64,000 nucleotides of DNA. It comes from Rouxiella chamberiensis (GTDB lineage: Bacteria; Pseudomonadota; Gammaproteobacteria; Enterobacterales; Enterobacteriaceae). The position numbers and the translations under genes were made by a program. A model generated the notes under the pieces. That model was not told the origin of the DNA. It ran no database searches and was given only the letters and a program-made list of their open reading frames with translations. Position 1 is the stretch's first letter. Every line of letters begins with the position of its first letter. Shown here one piece after another: positions 36,245 to 47,646 of the stretch. The stretch covers positions 1,116,001 through 1,180,000 of the forward strand of contig NZ_CP114058.1 in the NCBI RefSeq assembly GCF_026967475.1, read 5' to 3'.

Positions 36245-38179
36245 TTACGATGATTTCCTCACACGCAGATACCATTCACATAACAGGCGAACCTGCTTAC
36301 GTGTATATCCTTTTTCCATCATTCGGTCGACAAAGTCATCGTGTTTTTTCTGCTCGTCGGTAGAGGTTTTCGCATTAAAGGAGATGACCGGCAGTAACTC
36401 CTCGGTATTGGAGAACATTTTCTTCTCGATAACCGTGCGTAATTTCTCGTAGCTGGTCCAGTTCGGATTTCGGCCGCTGTTGTTGGCGCGTGCACGCAAG
36501 ACAAAGTTGACGATTTCGTTTCGGAAATCTTTCGGATTACTGATACCCGCCGGTTTCTCGATTTTTTCGAGTTCGGCATTCAGCGATTCACGGTCAAACA
36601 GCTGGCCGGTGTCGGGGTCACGATACTCCTGATCCTGAATCCAGAAATCAGCGTAGGTAACATAACGGTCAAAAATGTTCTGTCCATACTCTGAATAGGA
36701 CTCAAGGTAGGCGGTCTGGATCTCTTTGCCGATAAATTCGGCGTATTTCGGGATCAGATAACCTTTCAGGTGCTCAAGGTATTTTTCGGCAATGTCTTGC
36801 GGGAACTGCTCGCGTTCGATCTGTTGTTCCAGCACGTAGAACAGATGCACCGGGTTGGCGGCCACTTCGGCATGGTCGAAGTTGAACACGCGGGAGAGGA
36901 TTTTAAAGGCGAAACGCGTCGACAGGCCGTTCATCCCTTCATCCACACCGGCGTAATCACGGTACTCCTGATACGACTTGGCTTTCGGGTCGGTATCTTT
37001 CAGGCTTTCACCGTCGTAAACCCGCATCTTGGAGTAGGTGCTGGAGTTCTCCGGCGTTTTCAGGCGTGACAGAATCGAGAAGCGGGCCAGCGTTTCGAGG
37101 GTGCCGGGTGCGCAGGGCGCATGCACCAGCTCACTGTTGCTGAGCAGTTTGTCGTAGATTTTTATCTCTTCCGAGACGCGCAGGCAATATGGCACCTTGA
37201 CGATATAAACGCGGTCGAGGAAGGCTTCGTTATTTTTGTTGTTACGGAAAGTCACCCATTCGGATTCGTTGGAGTGAGCCAGGATTATCCCGTTGAACGG
37301 CAGCGCAGAGATCCCTTCGGTACCGTTGTAGTTTCCTTCCTGCGTGGCGGTCAACAGTGGGTGCAGCACCTTGATAGGCGCCTTGAACATCTCGACGAAT
37401 TCCATCACACCCTGGTTGGCACGGCATAGAGCACCCGAATACCCGTAGGCGTCGGGGTCATTTTGCGCGTGGTTTTCAAGTTTACGAATATCGACTTTAC
37501 CGACCAATGCGGAGATGTCCTGGTTGTTTTCATCGCCGGGTTCCGTTTTGGCGATGGCAATCTGTTCCAGAATTGACGGCCAGACTTTTACAACTTTAAA
37601 TTTGGTGATATCGCCGCCAAACTCGTGGAGGCGTTTTGCCGCCCACGGCGACATGATGGTGCCGAGGTAGCGGGTTGGAATGTTGTATTCTTTTTCAAGA
37701 ATATGGGCATCCTCCTGAGGGTTGAACAGGCAAAGAGGATGATCGTTAACCGGGCTGCGTTCACCGTTGGCACTGAGCACGTAAATCGGCACTCGTTGCA
37801 TTAACGCTTTTAATCTTTCGGCAAGGGAGGATTTACCGCCGCCGACCGGGCCCAGCAGGTAAAGGATCTGTTTCTTCTCTTCCAGACCTTGAGCGGCATG
37901 CTTAAGGTAGGACACAATTTGCTCGATGGCTTCTTCCATGCCGTAGAACTCTTCAAAGGCAGGATAGCGCGCAACGACGCGGTTGGAGAATAGACGCGAC
38001 AGGCGGGGTTCAAGCGCGGTGTCGACCATGACAGGTTCACCTATTGCCATCAACAGGCGTTCCGCGGCGTTAACATAAGCACTGCGATCTTGCCGAGCGA
38101 TGGTAAGAAATTCCTGCAGTGTGAACTCTTCATCCTTGGCAGCTTCATAGCGCTGGCGATAATGGTCAAATATGTTCAT
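36245..38179 (-). CDS. yeaG: YeaG, PrkA-family serine protein kinase
   Basis: 644 residues from MNIFDHYRQRYEAAKDEEFT. AAA-like P-loop LLGPVGGGKSSLAERL, the PrkA core (SPVNDHPLCLFNPQED, NGIILAHSNESEW) and the C-terminal kinase-like domain. In E. coli it is induced by nitrogen starvation and sigma-S. First gene of yeaG-yeaH, with 51 bp between them. Confidence 0.96.
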   Translation of the reverse strand: MNIFDHYRQRYEAAKDEEFTLQEFLTIARQDRSAYVNAAERLLMAIGEPVMVDTALEPRLSRLFSNRVVARYPAFEEFYGMEEAIEQIVSYLKHAAQGLEEKKQILYLLGPVGGGKSSLAERLKALMQRVPIYVLSANGERSPVNDHPLCLFNPQEDAHILEKEYNIPTRYLGTIMSPWAAKRLHEFGGDITKFKVVKVWPSILEQIAIAKTEPGDENNQDISALVGKVDIRKLENHAQNDPDAYGYSGALCRANQGVMEFVEMFKAPIKVLHPLLTATQEGNYNGTEGISALPFNGIILAHSNESEWVTFRNNKNNEAFLDRVYIVKVPYCLRVSEEIKIYDKLLSNSELVHAPCAPGTLETLARFSILSRLKTPENSSTYSKMRVYDGESLKDTDPKAKSYQEYRDYAGVDEGMNGLSTRFAFKILSRVFNFDHAEVAANPVHLFYVLEQQIEREQFPQDIAEKYLEHLKGYLIPKYAEFIGKEIQTAYLESYSEYGQNIFDRYVTYADFWIQDQEYRDPDTGQLFDRESLNAELEKIEKPAGISNPKDFRNEIVNFVLRARANNSGRNPNWTSYEKLRTVIEKKMFSNTEELLPVISFNAKTSTDEQKKHDDFVDRMMEKGYTRKQVRLLCEWYLRVRKSS

Positions 38180-38675
38180 AAATGCCCGTCCTTCGTTATT
38201 TAGCACAGGTTAAAGAGAGCCAGTAAAGCGGTGGAACAGCTCCCGGAAGAAAATTTCCCCAACTGATTATCTGCCTGACTTCAACAGATTCTGCAACCCT
38301 TATGCCAACTTGATGCCAACTTGTTGTCGCTCTTCTTGTCATAAGTAGAGTCATGGAAATCTTCATGAGCAACACGAGCAGGGTGCCTAACCAGCTGTTT
38401 TTTTCTCCTATTTATAAGCGTAGTTTGACCTTTGAAAAATTTCCTCTGTTAAATTATCGTTTTGTAAGCCATATCAATGACTCACTTGTAGTAATGTTAA
38501 CTCCAGCCCTTGGCGCACGTGGGATACAGCCAGACATAGCTCTATTTGGTCATATTAATTTCATAAATCGCATATAAATTATCCGGTTGCTTTAGGATTT
38601 TGTGCGCTATCCCTGACGCTTCCTTACGTTTGATTTACACTAGCGTCGATTTTAATTTTTTTATGGAAGATTTTG
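38180..38675. other. Intergenic region yeaG/mipA
   Basis: This contains a perfect tandem 11-bp duplication ATGCCAACTTG at 38302-38312 and 38313-38323. A 74-codon frame at 38353 has no supporting features. It should hold both divergent promoters. Confidence 0.5.
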
Positions 38676-39425
38676 ATGAAAACCCATTATTTTAAAGCAC
38701 TACCTCTGGTCGCCCTGATTGCTCTTTCCTGTCACACGGCACAGGCAAGTACCTTCTCTCTAGGGGCTGCCGCACTAGGTAGCACCAGCCTGTATAAAGG
38801 GTACGACAACAAGTTCTATCCTATTCCGGTCATCGATTACGAAGGGGACAACTTCTACTTCCATTCATTGATGGGTGGCTACTATCTGTGGAAAGATCAG
38901 CAAAATCAGCTGAGTCTGGTAGCAGGTTATAATCCGTTCGGTTTCAGAACCCAGGACACGGACGATGAACAACTGAAACGTCTGGACAAGCGCCGCGGCA
39001 CGCTGATGGCCGGTGTGTCTTACAACCATAACGCCGAATGGGGGACAATTCGCGCCACCTTTACCGGCGACACGCTGGACAACTCCGACGGTCTGGTCGG
39101 CGACGTATCCTATCTTTACGCGTTCAAAGCCGACAAATGGGCCGTGGTGCCTGGCGTAGGTGTGATCTGGAACAGCGCAAACCAGAACAAATACTATTAT
39201 GGTGTAAGCGGTAATGAATCACGTCGCAGCGGGCTGCAAAGCTACAAGCCGGACGACAGCTTCAATCCTTACGTCGAAGTCTCGGCGAAATACAGCTTTG
39301 CGCCACAGTGGCAGGCCTTCTTCACTGGCCGCTATATCCGCCTGGCCGATGAAATCAAAGACAGCCCGATGGTAGATAAATCTTATACCGGCGTCATCAT
39401 GACCGGCGTAAGCTACACCTTCTAA
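38676..39425 (+). CDS. mipA: MipA/OmpV-family outer-membrane protein
   Basis: 249 residues. A signal peptide (ALPLVALIALSCHTAQA) precedes a beta-barrel starting TFSLGAAALGSTSLYKGYDN and ending GVIMTGVSYTF with a terminal Phe, the OmpV hallmark. In E. coli MipA scaffolds MltA and PBP1B. Real start is the ATG at 38676, behind GGAAG. It is in the conserved yeaE-mipA neighbourhood. Confidence 0.9.
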   Translation: MKTHYFKALPLVALIALSCHTAQASTFSLGAAALGSTSLYKGYDNKFYPIPVIDYEGDNFYFHSLMGGYYLWKDQQNQLSLVAGYNPFGFRTQDTDDEQLKRLDKRRGTLMAGVSYNHNAEWGTIRATFTGDTLDNSDGLVGDVSYLYAFKADKWAVVPGVGVIWNSANQNKYYYGVSGNESRRSGLQSYKPDDSFNPYVEVSAKYSFAPQWQAFFTGRYIRLADEIKDSPMVDKSYTGVIMTGVSYTF

Positions 39426-39544
39426 TAGAGTCTATTTGACGCGCCGTCTTATTTTGGTGCAGCAGTAGCTTACTAATGGGGCATTACGCCCCATTTGCAC
39501 ATCTGTGGTGCGTGTTGCGCATAGGGGCGAGTTTATCGTCACAA

Positions 39545-39560
39545 TGTGATGTGCCTCACA
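39545..39560. promoter_or_regulatory. Perfect CRP site upstream of yeaE
   Basis: TGTGATGTGCCTCACA matches TGTGA-N6-TCACA exactly, centred about 82 bp before the yeaE start. It predicts cAMP-CRP control. Confidence 0.75.
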
Positions 39561-39633
39561 TACAAGAGGGCGTTATCGCGAGTGTGATTTTACCGCCCGG
39601 ATAACACCGATAAAACAACCTGGACAGGAGCAA

Positions 39634-40491
39634 ATGATGAACGCGAAAACCGTATTGTTTCCAAATGGCAGACGAGTTCCCGCAATCGGACAGGGTACCT
39701 GGTTTATGGGTGAGAAAGCGTCGGAGTTTCGCTCGGAAGTCAGCGCGTTACAGTTGGGTATTGACCTCGGCATGACGCTGATTGATACCGCCGAAATGTA
39801 TGCAGACGGCGGAGCGGAGCGGGTCGTGGGTGAGGCCATCGCGGGTCGCCGCGACCAGGTTTATCTGGTCTCCAAGGTCTATCCGCAGAATGCCGGTGGC
39901 GACAAGGCTATCAAAGCCTGCGAGCAGAGTCTGCAACGGCTCGATACCGACACGCTGGATCTCTATCTGTTGCACTGGCGTGGGTCATTCAGACTGGAAG
40001 AAACAGTGAGGGCAATGGAATCCTTGCAGCAGGCCGGAAAAATTCGTCATTGGGGAGTGTCCAATCTGGATACGGCCGATATGGAGGAACTGTGGCATGT
40101 CTCCGGAGGCGAAGCCTGCATGACCGATCAGGTGCTGTATCACGCCGCGTCTCGCGGTGTGGAGTATGATCTGCTGCCGTGGTGTCGTGAACATGAAGTG
40201 CCCATTATGGCCTATTGTCCGCTGGCGCAGGCGGGGCAGCTACGTCACGAGGTCCTGCATCATCCCGTCATGCAGCAACTGGCACGTGCCAGGGGCGTGA
40301 GCAGTGCGCAAATTGCGCTGGCGTGGGTGACACGCTTCGATAACATTATCGCCATTCCAAAGGCGGTACAGCATGACCACGTGCGCGACAACGCGGCGGC
40401 CTTGACGTTAAAACTCAATCCCGAAGAGATAGCCCTGATCGATCAGGCCTTCCCGACGCCGGCCCAGAAAACACCGCTCGATATCGTCTAA
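39634..40491 (+). CDS. yeaE: YeaE, aldo/keto reductase
   Basis: 285 residues. AKR active site: Asp (DTAEMYADGGAE), Lys (LVSKVYPQNAG), His (LHWRGSFRLEE) and the NADPH loop (AIPKAVQHDHVRDN). In E. coli YeaE reduces methylglyoxal. Start ATG 39634 or 39637, with GGAG before. A strong terminator follows. Confidence 0.93.
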   Translation: MMNAKTVLFPNGRRVPAIGQGTWFMGEKASEFRSEVSALQLGIDLGMTLIDTAEMYADGGAERVVGEAIAGRRDQVYLVSKVYPQNAGGDKAIKACEQSLQRLDTDTLDLYLLHWRGSFRLEETVRAMESLQQAGKIRHWGVSNLDTADMEELWHVSGGEACMTDQVLYHAASRGVEYDLLPWCREHEVPIMAYCPLAQAGQLRHEVLHHPVMQQLARARGVSSAQIALAWVTRFDNIIAIPKAVQHDHVRDNAAALTLKLNPEEIALIDQAFPTPAQKTPLDIV

Positions 40492-40510
40492 ACAAGTTTA
40501 TTATTTAAAA

Positions 40511-40531
40511 GGGACGCCTCCGGGACGTCCC
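40511..40531. terminator. Bidirectional terminator yeaE/yeaD
   Basis: GGGACG-CCTCCGGGA-CGTCCC with A4 before and T6 after, between convergent genes. Confidence 0.88.
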
Positions 40532-40552
40532 TTTTTTATTCTGTTTCGGCGC

Positions 40553-41419
40553 TTATTTAACACCAAAACGCACGGCCAGTCTGGCGGGCGCAGTTTGCGT
40601 GCTGATTTGAGAATGCATGACGGCAGCGGTTTCGACACAGACCATGGTCTGGTAACCGTCATCGGCCATATCTTTCATTGACGCGGAAAGCACGGGGCCA
40701 GGGTTCCAGCTCACCACGTCGCTATTTCCCTGATGCCTGACGCTCAAAGTGCGATTCAGAACGGGATCGACAATCAGGCTTTCGGTAGCGGGTTCGGTAA
40801 AGATGCGGTCAACCTCGCCATCAAAGGTGAGGGGGCCTTGCAGCACGGCTTTTTCGCCGCCCAAAACCTTGTCAAGGTAAGGCTGACCTAAACCTTCGAC
40901 GCTGACTTTGGTGATGTCACCAATTTCGAAATAGGCGTGCAGCGCGCTGGTGGTTTCAAAATCACCGTGCGATTCAAGCTCGATGGTGCACTCGTCACCA
41001 AAGGTGAAATGCGCGTGCAACGTAAAATCATGCGGCCAGTGTTGTCGCGTTTCTGCGCTGTCTTTCAGGGTCAGCGTCAGCTGCACCTTCTCGTCGTCTT
41101 CCGACTGCGCGGTCAACTGCCACGGCAGATTGCGCGCAAAGCCGTGCGAGGGTTTACCGGCAGGACCAAACCACGGCCAGCAAATCGGCACGCCGCCGCG
41201 AATGGCAACGCCCGGTGTGAATGCCGTCTCGCGGCTCAACCAGATAACCGGCTTTTGCCCCGCAGGCTGCCAGCTGACGAGATGGGCACCTTGCAGGGTA
41301 ATGGCGGCGCGGCCCTTGGGATGGGTCACGATCAGCACGGGTAAATCGGCAATCTGGCACTGGCTGACCGCAGGAGAGAGCTGTTTTTGTACCGGAAGCG
41401 TAAAGAGTTGTTCGGTCAT
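40553..41419 (-). CDS. yeaD: YeaD, D-hexose-6-phosphate mutarotase
   Basis: 288 residues of the galactose-mutarotase-like superfamily: GAHLVSWQP, RGGVPICWPWFGP, HGFARNLPW and the Asp/Glu-rich VSWNPGP region. Interconverts hexose-6-P anomers. Downstream of gapA on the same strand with a terminator between, as in E. coli. Confidence 0.93.
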   Translation of the reverse strand: MTEQLFTLPVQKQLSPAVSQCQIADLPVLIVTHPKGRAAITLQGAHLVSWQPAGQKPVIWLSRETAFTPGVAIRGGVPICWPWFGPAGKPSHGFARNLPWQLTAQSEDDEKVQLTLTLKDSAETRQHWPHDFTLHAHFTFGDECTIELESHGDFETTSALHAYFEIGDITKVSVEGLGQPYLDKVLGGEKAVLQGPLTFDGEVDRIFTEPATESLIVDPVLNRTLSVRHQGNSDVVSWNPGPVLSASMKDMADDGYQTMVCVETAAVMHSQISTQTAPARLAVRFGVK

Positions 41420-41486
41420 TGTTGAGTCCTTTGCGACGTGATGAAACCAGGACAGGAGAGCTGACAGAGAGGAGCTTCAATAAGAA

Positions 41487-41508
41487 AGGGCGACACGAAT
41501 GTCGCCCT
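41487..41508 (-). terminator. Rho-independent terminator of gapA
   Basis: AGGGCGACA-CGAA-TGTCGCCCT; on the minus strand followed by TTCTTA. Confidence 0.85.
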
Positions 41509-41565
41509 CTGTCAGTTCACAAATCGCCTGCACGGAAGGGAATAAACCCATCCCGATGCATTCAC

Positions 41566-42910
<1,345 letters not shown>

Positions 42911-43324
42911 ATGTCCAATGAAATCAAAGATACCCCTGAAAATCCACAACTTACTGATATTCAAAAGTATGTGACCCAAGAGCGTGGTACCGAGCGTCCT
43001 TACTCCGGTAAGCTCCTCCATAACGATCGTGAGGGCATTTATCACTGCCTGGTCTGCAATGCGCCCCTGTTTTATTCGACAACCAAATATGACTCCGGCT
43101 GTGGCTGGCCAAGCTTTTACGAGCCGGTAACTCACGATTCCATCAAGTATTTGACCGATAACTCCCACGGAATGGAACGTGTCGAAATCCGTTGTTCGAA
43201 CTGCGATGCGCATTTGGGGCACGTCTTCCCGGACGGCCCGGAACCCACCGGCGATCGTTACTGCGTCAACTCGGCTTCCATGAGCTTTATCGACGGCGAA
43301 AACGGCTCCAAAACGGCCGGTTGA
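42911..43324 (+). CDS. msrB: MsrB, methionine-R-sulfoxide reductase
   Basis: 137 residues. Zinc ligands CLVC (YHCLVCNAP) and CSNC ([10 protein letters not shown]), [11 protein letters not shown] and catalytic Cys in [12 protein letters not shown]. Repairs R-methionine sulfoxide in proteins with thioredoxin. Followed by yeaC. Confidence 0.97.
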   Translation: MSNEIKDTPENPQLTDIQKYVTQERGTERPYSGKLLHNDREGIYHCLVCNAPLFYSTTKYDSGCGWPSFYEPVTHDSIKYLTDNSHGMERVEIRCSNCDAHLGHVFPDGPEPTGDRYCVNSASMSFIDGENGSKTAG

Positions 43325-43482
43325 AACACGGGCTTCGTGGAGAAAGGGACCCTTTCATCTGGCGTTTTCTCCGCGTTTACCCCATGCGAATTTCAGGCAT
43401 AATAATCACAAAATCGATTCAGCTAATTATTCAACCGATAAGAATAATTGGTGTATTCGCCTAGCTGGCAGGAGTATTTAAA

Positions 43483-43755
43483 GTGGAAATTCATGAACTG
43501 GTAGACGTCATGACGCCCGAGATTTACCAGCGTCTCGCGCAGGCCGTCGAGTTAGGCAAATGGCCGGACGGCGTTCGTTTGACCGAGCAGCAGAAAGAGC
43601 ACAGTTTGCAGGTCGTCATGCTGTATCAGGCCAGGCACAATGTCGATGCCCAGCACATGACGGTCGGCACCAACGGGCAGATTGTTACCAAAAGCAAGCA
43701 GGAGCTTAAACAACAGTTTCTTGACGACAATTTGATACGCCTGAAGCCTGAGTAA
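43483..43755 (+). CDS. yeaC: YeaC, DUF1315 protein
   Basis: 90 residues from GTG 43483, with AGGAG upstream. MTPEIYQRLAQAVELGKWPDG and LTEQQKEHSLQVVMLYQARH are diagnostic for the family, which often follows msrB. Function unknown. A hairpin follows. Confidence 0.93.
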   Translation: MEIHELVDVMTPEIYQRLAQAVELGKWPDGVRLTEQQKEHSLQVVMLYQARHNVDAQHMTVGTNGQIVTKSKQELKQQFLDDNLIRLKPE

Positions 43756-43784
43756 ACCTCGCCTTTCCTCATTGAATGGCGGTA

Positions 43785-43815
43785 AAGCAGGTTCCTGCCG
43801 TACAGCAACCTGCTT
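43785..43815. terminator. Hairpin between yeaC and the dehydrogenase operon
   Basis: AAGCAGGTT (43785-43793) and AACCTGCTT (43807-43815) form a nine-pair stem between the convergent units; only short T runs follow. Confidence 0.6.
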
Positions 43816-43869
43816 CCCTCCTGCCGCTTGCCATCAAGGGCATCCGACGCCCACTACTCCTGTTATTGC

Positions 43870-45520
43870 TTAACTTTCCATCGTCTCGAGCAGATGTTTC
43901 GCCAGCCGCAAACTCAGCGCCGCGCCCGTCAACGTAGGATTCATGCACGAAGCCGACGGCATCACGCTGGTTCCGGCGATAAACAGGTTAGGGTGGTCAT
44001 GACTCTGGCACTGGGCATTCACCACCGAATTTTTAGGGTCATCCCCCATAATTGTGGTGCCCATAATGTGCTGGCGGTCCTGATAACCCGTATCGACCTT
44101 GAGCACCTCGGCATCGAGCAACTTGGCGATGTTGGCGAAATCCTTCAGTGCGACCTCTTTTCCGGCTTCCCAATAATCCGTCACGCTGTAATAGATTTCG
44201 GGCAACGGGATCCCGATGGCATCGGTTTTTGTCTTGCTGGGCACCACGCGGTTTTCCGGTAGCGGTAAAGTTTCGAAATCCACCGCGAAGTTGAGGGAGC
44301 GGGCGGATTGACGATGCAGTTCGGCATCCAGCTTCGACCCCAGTACCCCTTTGCCGATAAGCGCGGCGGCATAGTCTGCCGTCGGCACCGTATTGCGGAT
44401 TTTGGTCTTGTAACTCGGAAAATCCTTGCGGAATGCGCCGTCGCGATTGTTGAGATACACCAGCAGCTCCGTCGGCCCCTGACCCGGCCACACATCTTCT
44501 TTCATCATGATATTCATGCTGATGCCGGTATGGCCCATCAAATTACGGCCCACCTGATCCGAACTGTTGGCAATCCCGTTTGGATACCGTTCAGAGGTCG
44601 ACATCAGCAACAGCTTGGGAGATTCAATGCCATAGGCCGCGAGCACAAAGTGGCGGGCGGTGAGATGATGTTCGGAGCGGTCGGGTTTTCGGTACCACAC
44701 GCCCGTGATATGACCTTTATCATCGGCTTCGATTTTATAGACCACCGAGTTGTCGAGCAGCTTTGCGCCAAGCCGGTTCGGCTTCGTCAATATGCATCGA
44801 ACCGTCGTACTTCGCCCCGATTGGGCAAACCGGATTGCAGTTGTTATTGCCCGCGCAGACCGGCCGCTTGCCATAGGGCACTGTGGCGCGTCCGTTGGGT
44901 TCCAGCACCGGGTGATAGCCGTCCTTGCCGAGCAACTCGGTGATCCGGGTAAACAGATAACTCGGGGCCAGACCTTTCATCGGGAAAGGGGTGGAACGTG
45001 GCGGCCACGGGCGCTGGCCCTGACCACTTTCGTCCTGTCCGTCTACCCCCGAAACCCCGAGTTCATGCTCGGCACGTCCGTACCACGGCTCGAGCTCGTC
45101 ATAACCAAACGGCCAGTCACGCCCGCGTCCGTACAGGCTTTGCAGTTTAAAATCGTTCGGGATCATACGCCACAGCGCCGAGCCAAAGTGCCAGGTCGTG
45201 CCTCCCACCACACGCAGATACTTGGTCGGATATTTCACGGGTCCGGTCTGTTGCAGATAGCTGCCATAAGTGGACGGCACGTGCGGCAGGTCAGGATAGG
45301 GTGACCCCACGCCCTGCAGTTTCATGTTGGTCAGCGACATCTTGAACGGCGAGTTTCTAAAGCGCTCGACAATCTCCTCGCGTTTGATACGCGGACCCGC
45401 TTCCAGAATGATCACCGATTTCCCGGCTTTGGCCAGCTGAGTGGCGATAAGACCGCCCATCACGCCGGAACCGATGATTATCACCTCGGCATCGACGGCT
45501 TTGTTGTTATTGTCGCTCAT
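43870..45520 (-). CDS. GMC-type FAD dehydrogenase, large subunit (one frameshift)
   Basis: 549 residues when corrected. Rossmann FAD motif IIIGSGVMGGLIATQLAKAG, VVGGTTWHFGSALWRM and the C-terminal GMC signature HIMGTTIMGDDPKNSVVN and MNPTLTGAALSLRLA. A cysteine-rich stretch CAGNNNCNPVCPIGAKYD (residues ~226-243) may carry an Fe-S cluster, as in fructose, gluconate and 2-ketogluconate dehydrogenases. The break at 44775-44776 is an extra G (GGTTCG). Start overlaps the small-subunit stop (ATGA). Together with the small and cytochrome subunits it should form a periplasm-facing membrane complex that oxidises a sugar or sugar acid. Substrate unknown. Confidence 0.85.
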
Positions 45521-46053
45521 GCATTTACTCCTTTTACCGACGTCGATGCGCCGGGTTTGCTGCCCCACGAATCAGGGCCGCCGCCATAGCTTGGCACCAC
45601 CAGAATACCGCGCGTAGGGAGATACATCAGGGCGTCGGCATAGGCAATCAGCTCTAGATGTTCGCCTTCGCCCACCACCCCCGTGTACCAGGCCGAAATA
45701 ATAAGCGAGGCGGTTTTCAGGCGCGGGTCGTCGGCGCTTAGGCTTGCAAGAAAGTCATCGACGTGTTTGAAGTTATGCGCATTGACGTAGTCACCGAGCG
45801 CGGCAAGACGGCTTGAGAAGTCGGCATAATGTTTTTGCAGCGTGGCATAGTAACGTTGGGCCAGCACGGGGTTGACCTCCCGGCTGACCAGGAATGCGGA
45901 AAGCGGCAGAAATCCGCTGTCTGACATTGCTTGCGCCTGCGCCTTGATGGCCGGAAACAGCGAGGAAGTCATGGCGGCAAAAGAGAGTATGCCCATGCCT
46001 TTCAGAAGGCTGCGACGGCTTACGCCTGCCTGGTTAGCATTATTGTGCAGCAT
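45517..46053 (-). CDS. Sugar-dehydrogenase small subunit, Tat signal
   Basis: 178 residues from the ATG at 46053, preceded by GGAGAAAA. Tat signal SRRSLLKGMGILSFAAMTSS, then LPLSAFLVSREVNPVLAQRYYATL and a C-terminal region with ISAWYTGVVG and LPTRGILVVPSYGGGPDSWGSKPG. It matches the small (gamma) subunit of membrane gluconate/2-ketogluconate/sorbitol dehydrogenases; it carries the folded large subunit through the Tat pore. Overlaps cytochrome-gene end by 14 bp and the large-subunit start by four. Confidence 0.9.
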   Translation of the reverse strand: MLHNNANQAGVSRRSLLKGMGILSFAAMTSSLFPAIKAQAQAMSDSGFLPLSAFLVSREVNPVLAQRYYATLQKHYADFSSRLAALGDYVNAHNFKHVDDFLASLSADDPRLKTASLIISAWYTGVVGEGEHLELIAYADALMYLPTRGILVVPSYGGGPDSWGSKPGASTSVKGVNA

Positions 46054-47443
46054 GTTTTCTCCTTCTTTTTGCCACGCCAAAGCCCAGGGCCAGTAAAATC
46101 AGGGCGAAAATGACGACACCGATGATGAGAGACGAAGGTTGAGCCAGTTTGGCCAGCAGCGGCTTTTCTCCGCCTTCGCGAATAGTGCGGACGTTATCTT
46201 CTGTCACCGTCACCTGCGCATTGCCGTAATGCTTGAGCACATAGTTGCTGACGTCGGCAATCTGCCTGTCCGTCAGACGCTCGCTGAAATTGGCCTCTGG
46301 ACCAAAGGCGGGCATGGCAATCGGGTTGCCCTTGATGTCGCGACTGACGCCAAACAGAATGGCCGCAACCAGATTGTCGGGACGATCCGCGCCCGTTGCG
46401 CTGTTGTTGAACAGCGAAGGATAATGCGCGTTGCCTTGTCCGTCCGCCTGATGGCAGTTGGCGCAGCTGCCGCTGTACACTTTCCAGCCTGCATCGACAT
46501 TCTCCGTCAGGCCCCGCAGCTGACTTTCGCTGGTGGAGGGCTGTCCGAAACTGTCGCGGGATTTTTTCTCGCCGTTATTGATGGCCGGGATCTGCTGCAA
46601 ATACGCGACCATGGCCCTGATATCCGCGTCGTCGAGATGCTGGAAACTGTGCTCGACCGCCTCGGCCATCGGACCCGCAGCCTGAGCCTTGCCGGTTACA
46701 TGACCTGTTTTGAGATAAGCGGCGAGGTCATTGCCGGACCAGCTTCCGATGCCTGCTACCTTGTCCGGCGTAATGTTCGGCGCATACCAACTGCCCAGTT
46801 CGCCGCCCGACAGCGCCTTGCTGTCATCCTGACCCATCAGCGCATTTCGCGGCGTATGGCAGGTATCGCAGTGCGCAAGCGCATTGACCAGATAGTCTCC
46901 GCGATTAAGCTCGGCAGAGCGGTTGGCCGTCGGCTTGAAGGGTTGATGGGTGGCAAACAGCGTGTTCCAGAGCGCCATCGAACTGCGAATATTGAACGGG
47001 AAGGGAAGATGAGTCTGGGTCGAGGGGGTATCAACCGGTGCAACGCCATGCATAAAGTAGGCATAGAGCGCGTGGATGTCCTCATCGGTGATACGCGCAT
47101 AGGAAGTGTAGGGCATGGCAGGGTAGAGATTTTCGCCCTGCGGCGTGACACCGTCACGCACTGCGCGAGCAAAATCCTGTTCAGTATAGTTGCCGATACC
47201 CGCCGTTTTCGACGGCGTAATGTTGCTGGCGTAAATCGTCCCGAGCGGGGACTGAATCGCATAGCCGCCTGACATCGCCGCCCCTTCTTTGGGCGGAGTA
47301 TGACAGGCACCGCAGTCAGCGGCGACGGCAAGATAGTGGCCTTTCGCAATGAGATCTTCCGGACTGGTGGGATCCGCCGCCACGGCGTTGAAACCCGTGG
47401 CAAAAAGTGTACCCATCGCAAGAGACAGACAGCGTCTTCTCAC
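46040..47443 (-). CDS. Triheme cytochrome c subunit of the dehydrogenase
   Basis: 467 residues with a signal peptide, three c-heme sites (CGACH, CDTCH, CANCH) each followed by a Met-ligand region (e.g. YPAMPYTSYARI, AMPAFGPEANFS), and a C-terminal membrane helix (LIIGVVIFALILLALGFGVAKRRRK). It passes electrons from the flavin subunit to ubiquinone. First of the three subunit genes in order cytochrome, small, large. Confidence 0.93.
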   Translation of the reverse strand: MRRRCLSLAMGTLFATGFNAVAADPTSPEDLIAKGHYLAVAADCGACHTPPKEGAAMSGGYAIQSPLGTIYASNITPSKTAGIGNYTEQDFARAVRDGVTPQGENLYPAMPYTSYARITDEDIHALYAYFMHGVAPVDTPSTQTHLPFPFNIRSSMALWNTLFATHQPFKPTANRSAELNRGDYLVNALAHCDTCHTPRNALMGQDDSKALSGGELGSWYAPNITPDKVAGIGSWSGNDLAAYLKTGHVTGKAQAAGPMAEAVEHSFQHLDDADIRAMVAYLQQIPAINNGEKKSRDSFGQPSTSESQLRGLTENVDAGWKVYSGSCANCHQADGQGNAHYPSLFNNSATGADRPDNLVAAILFGVSRDIKGNPIAMPAFGPEANFSERLTDRQIADVSNYVLKHYGNAQVTVTEDNVRTIREGGEKPLLAKLAQPSSLIIGVVIFALILLALGFGVAKRRRKHAAQ

Positions 47444-47646
47444 GGCATTGCTCCTGTTGAATAAGTCGTATTATTTTTTTATTTTTCGAGGTGATGTATT
47501 GAAAAAAGGGGCGTTCCTGCCCGCAGACGTACGGCTATCCTTCATTGGTATAACGTTTTTACGAGCGGGCGCGGCAACCTTCGGGGAGAGAGCCGCGCCC
47601 AAAAAGGGTGGCTGGACGCATTCTGCGCGCGCCACCGATTCACGCG

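Noticed and set aside
38353..38577. 74-codon frame between yeaG and mipA
   Set aside because: No convincing ribosome-binding site, membrane or domain pattern; AT-rich promoter region.
46139..47272. 377-codon open frame on the plus strand
   Set aside because: It lies antisense to the triheme cytochrome gene, whose heme motifs are clear; no start site or family features. An artefact of high-GC codon use.
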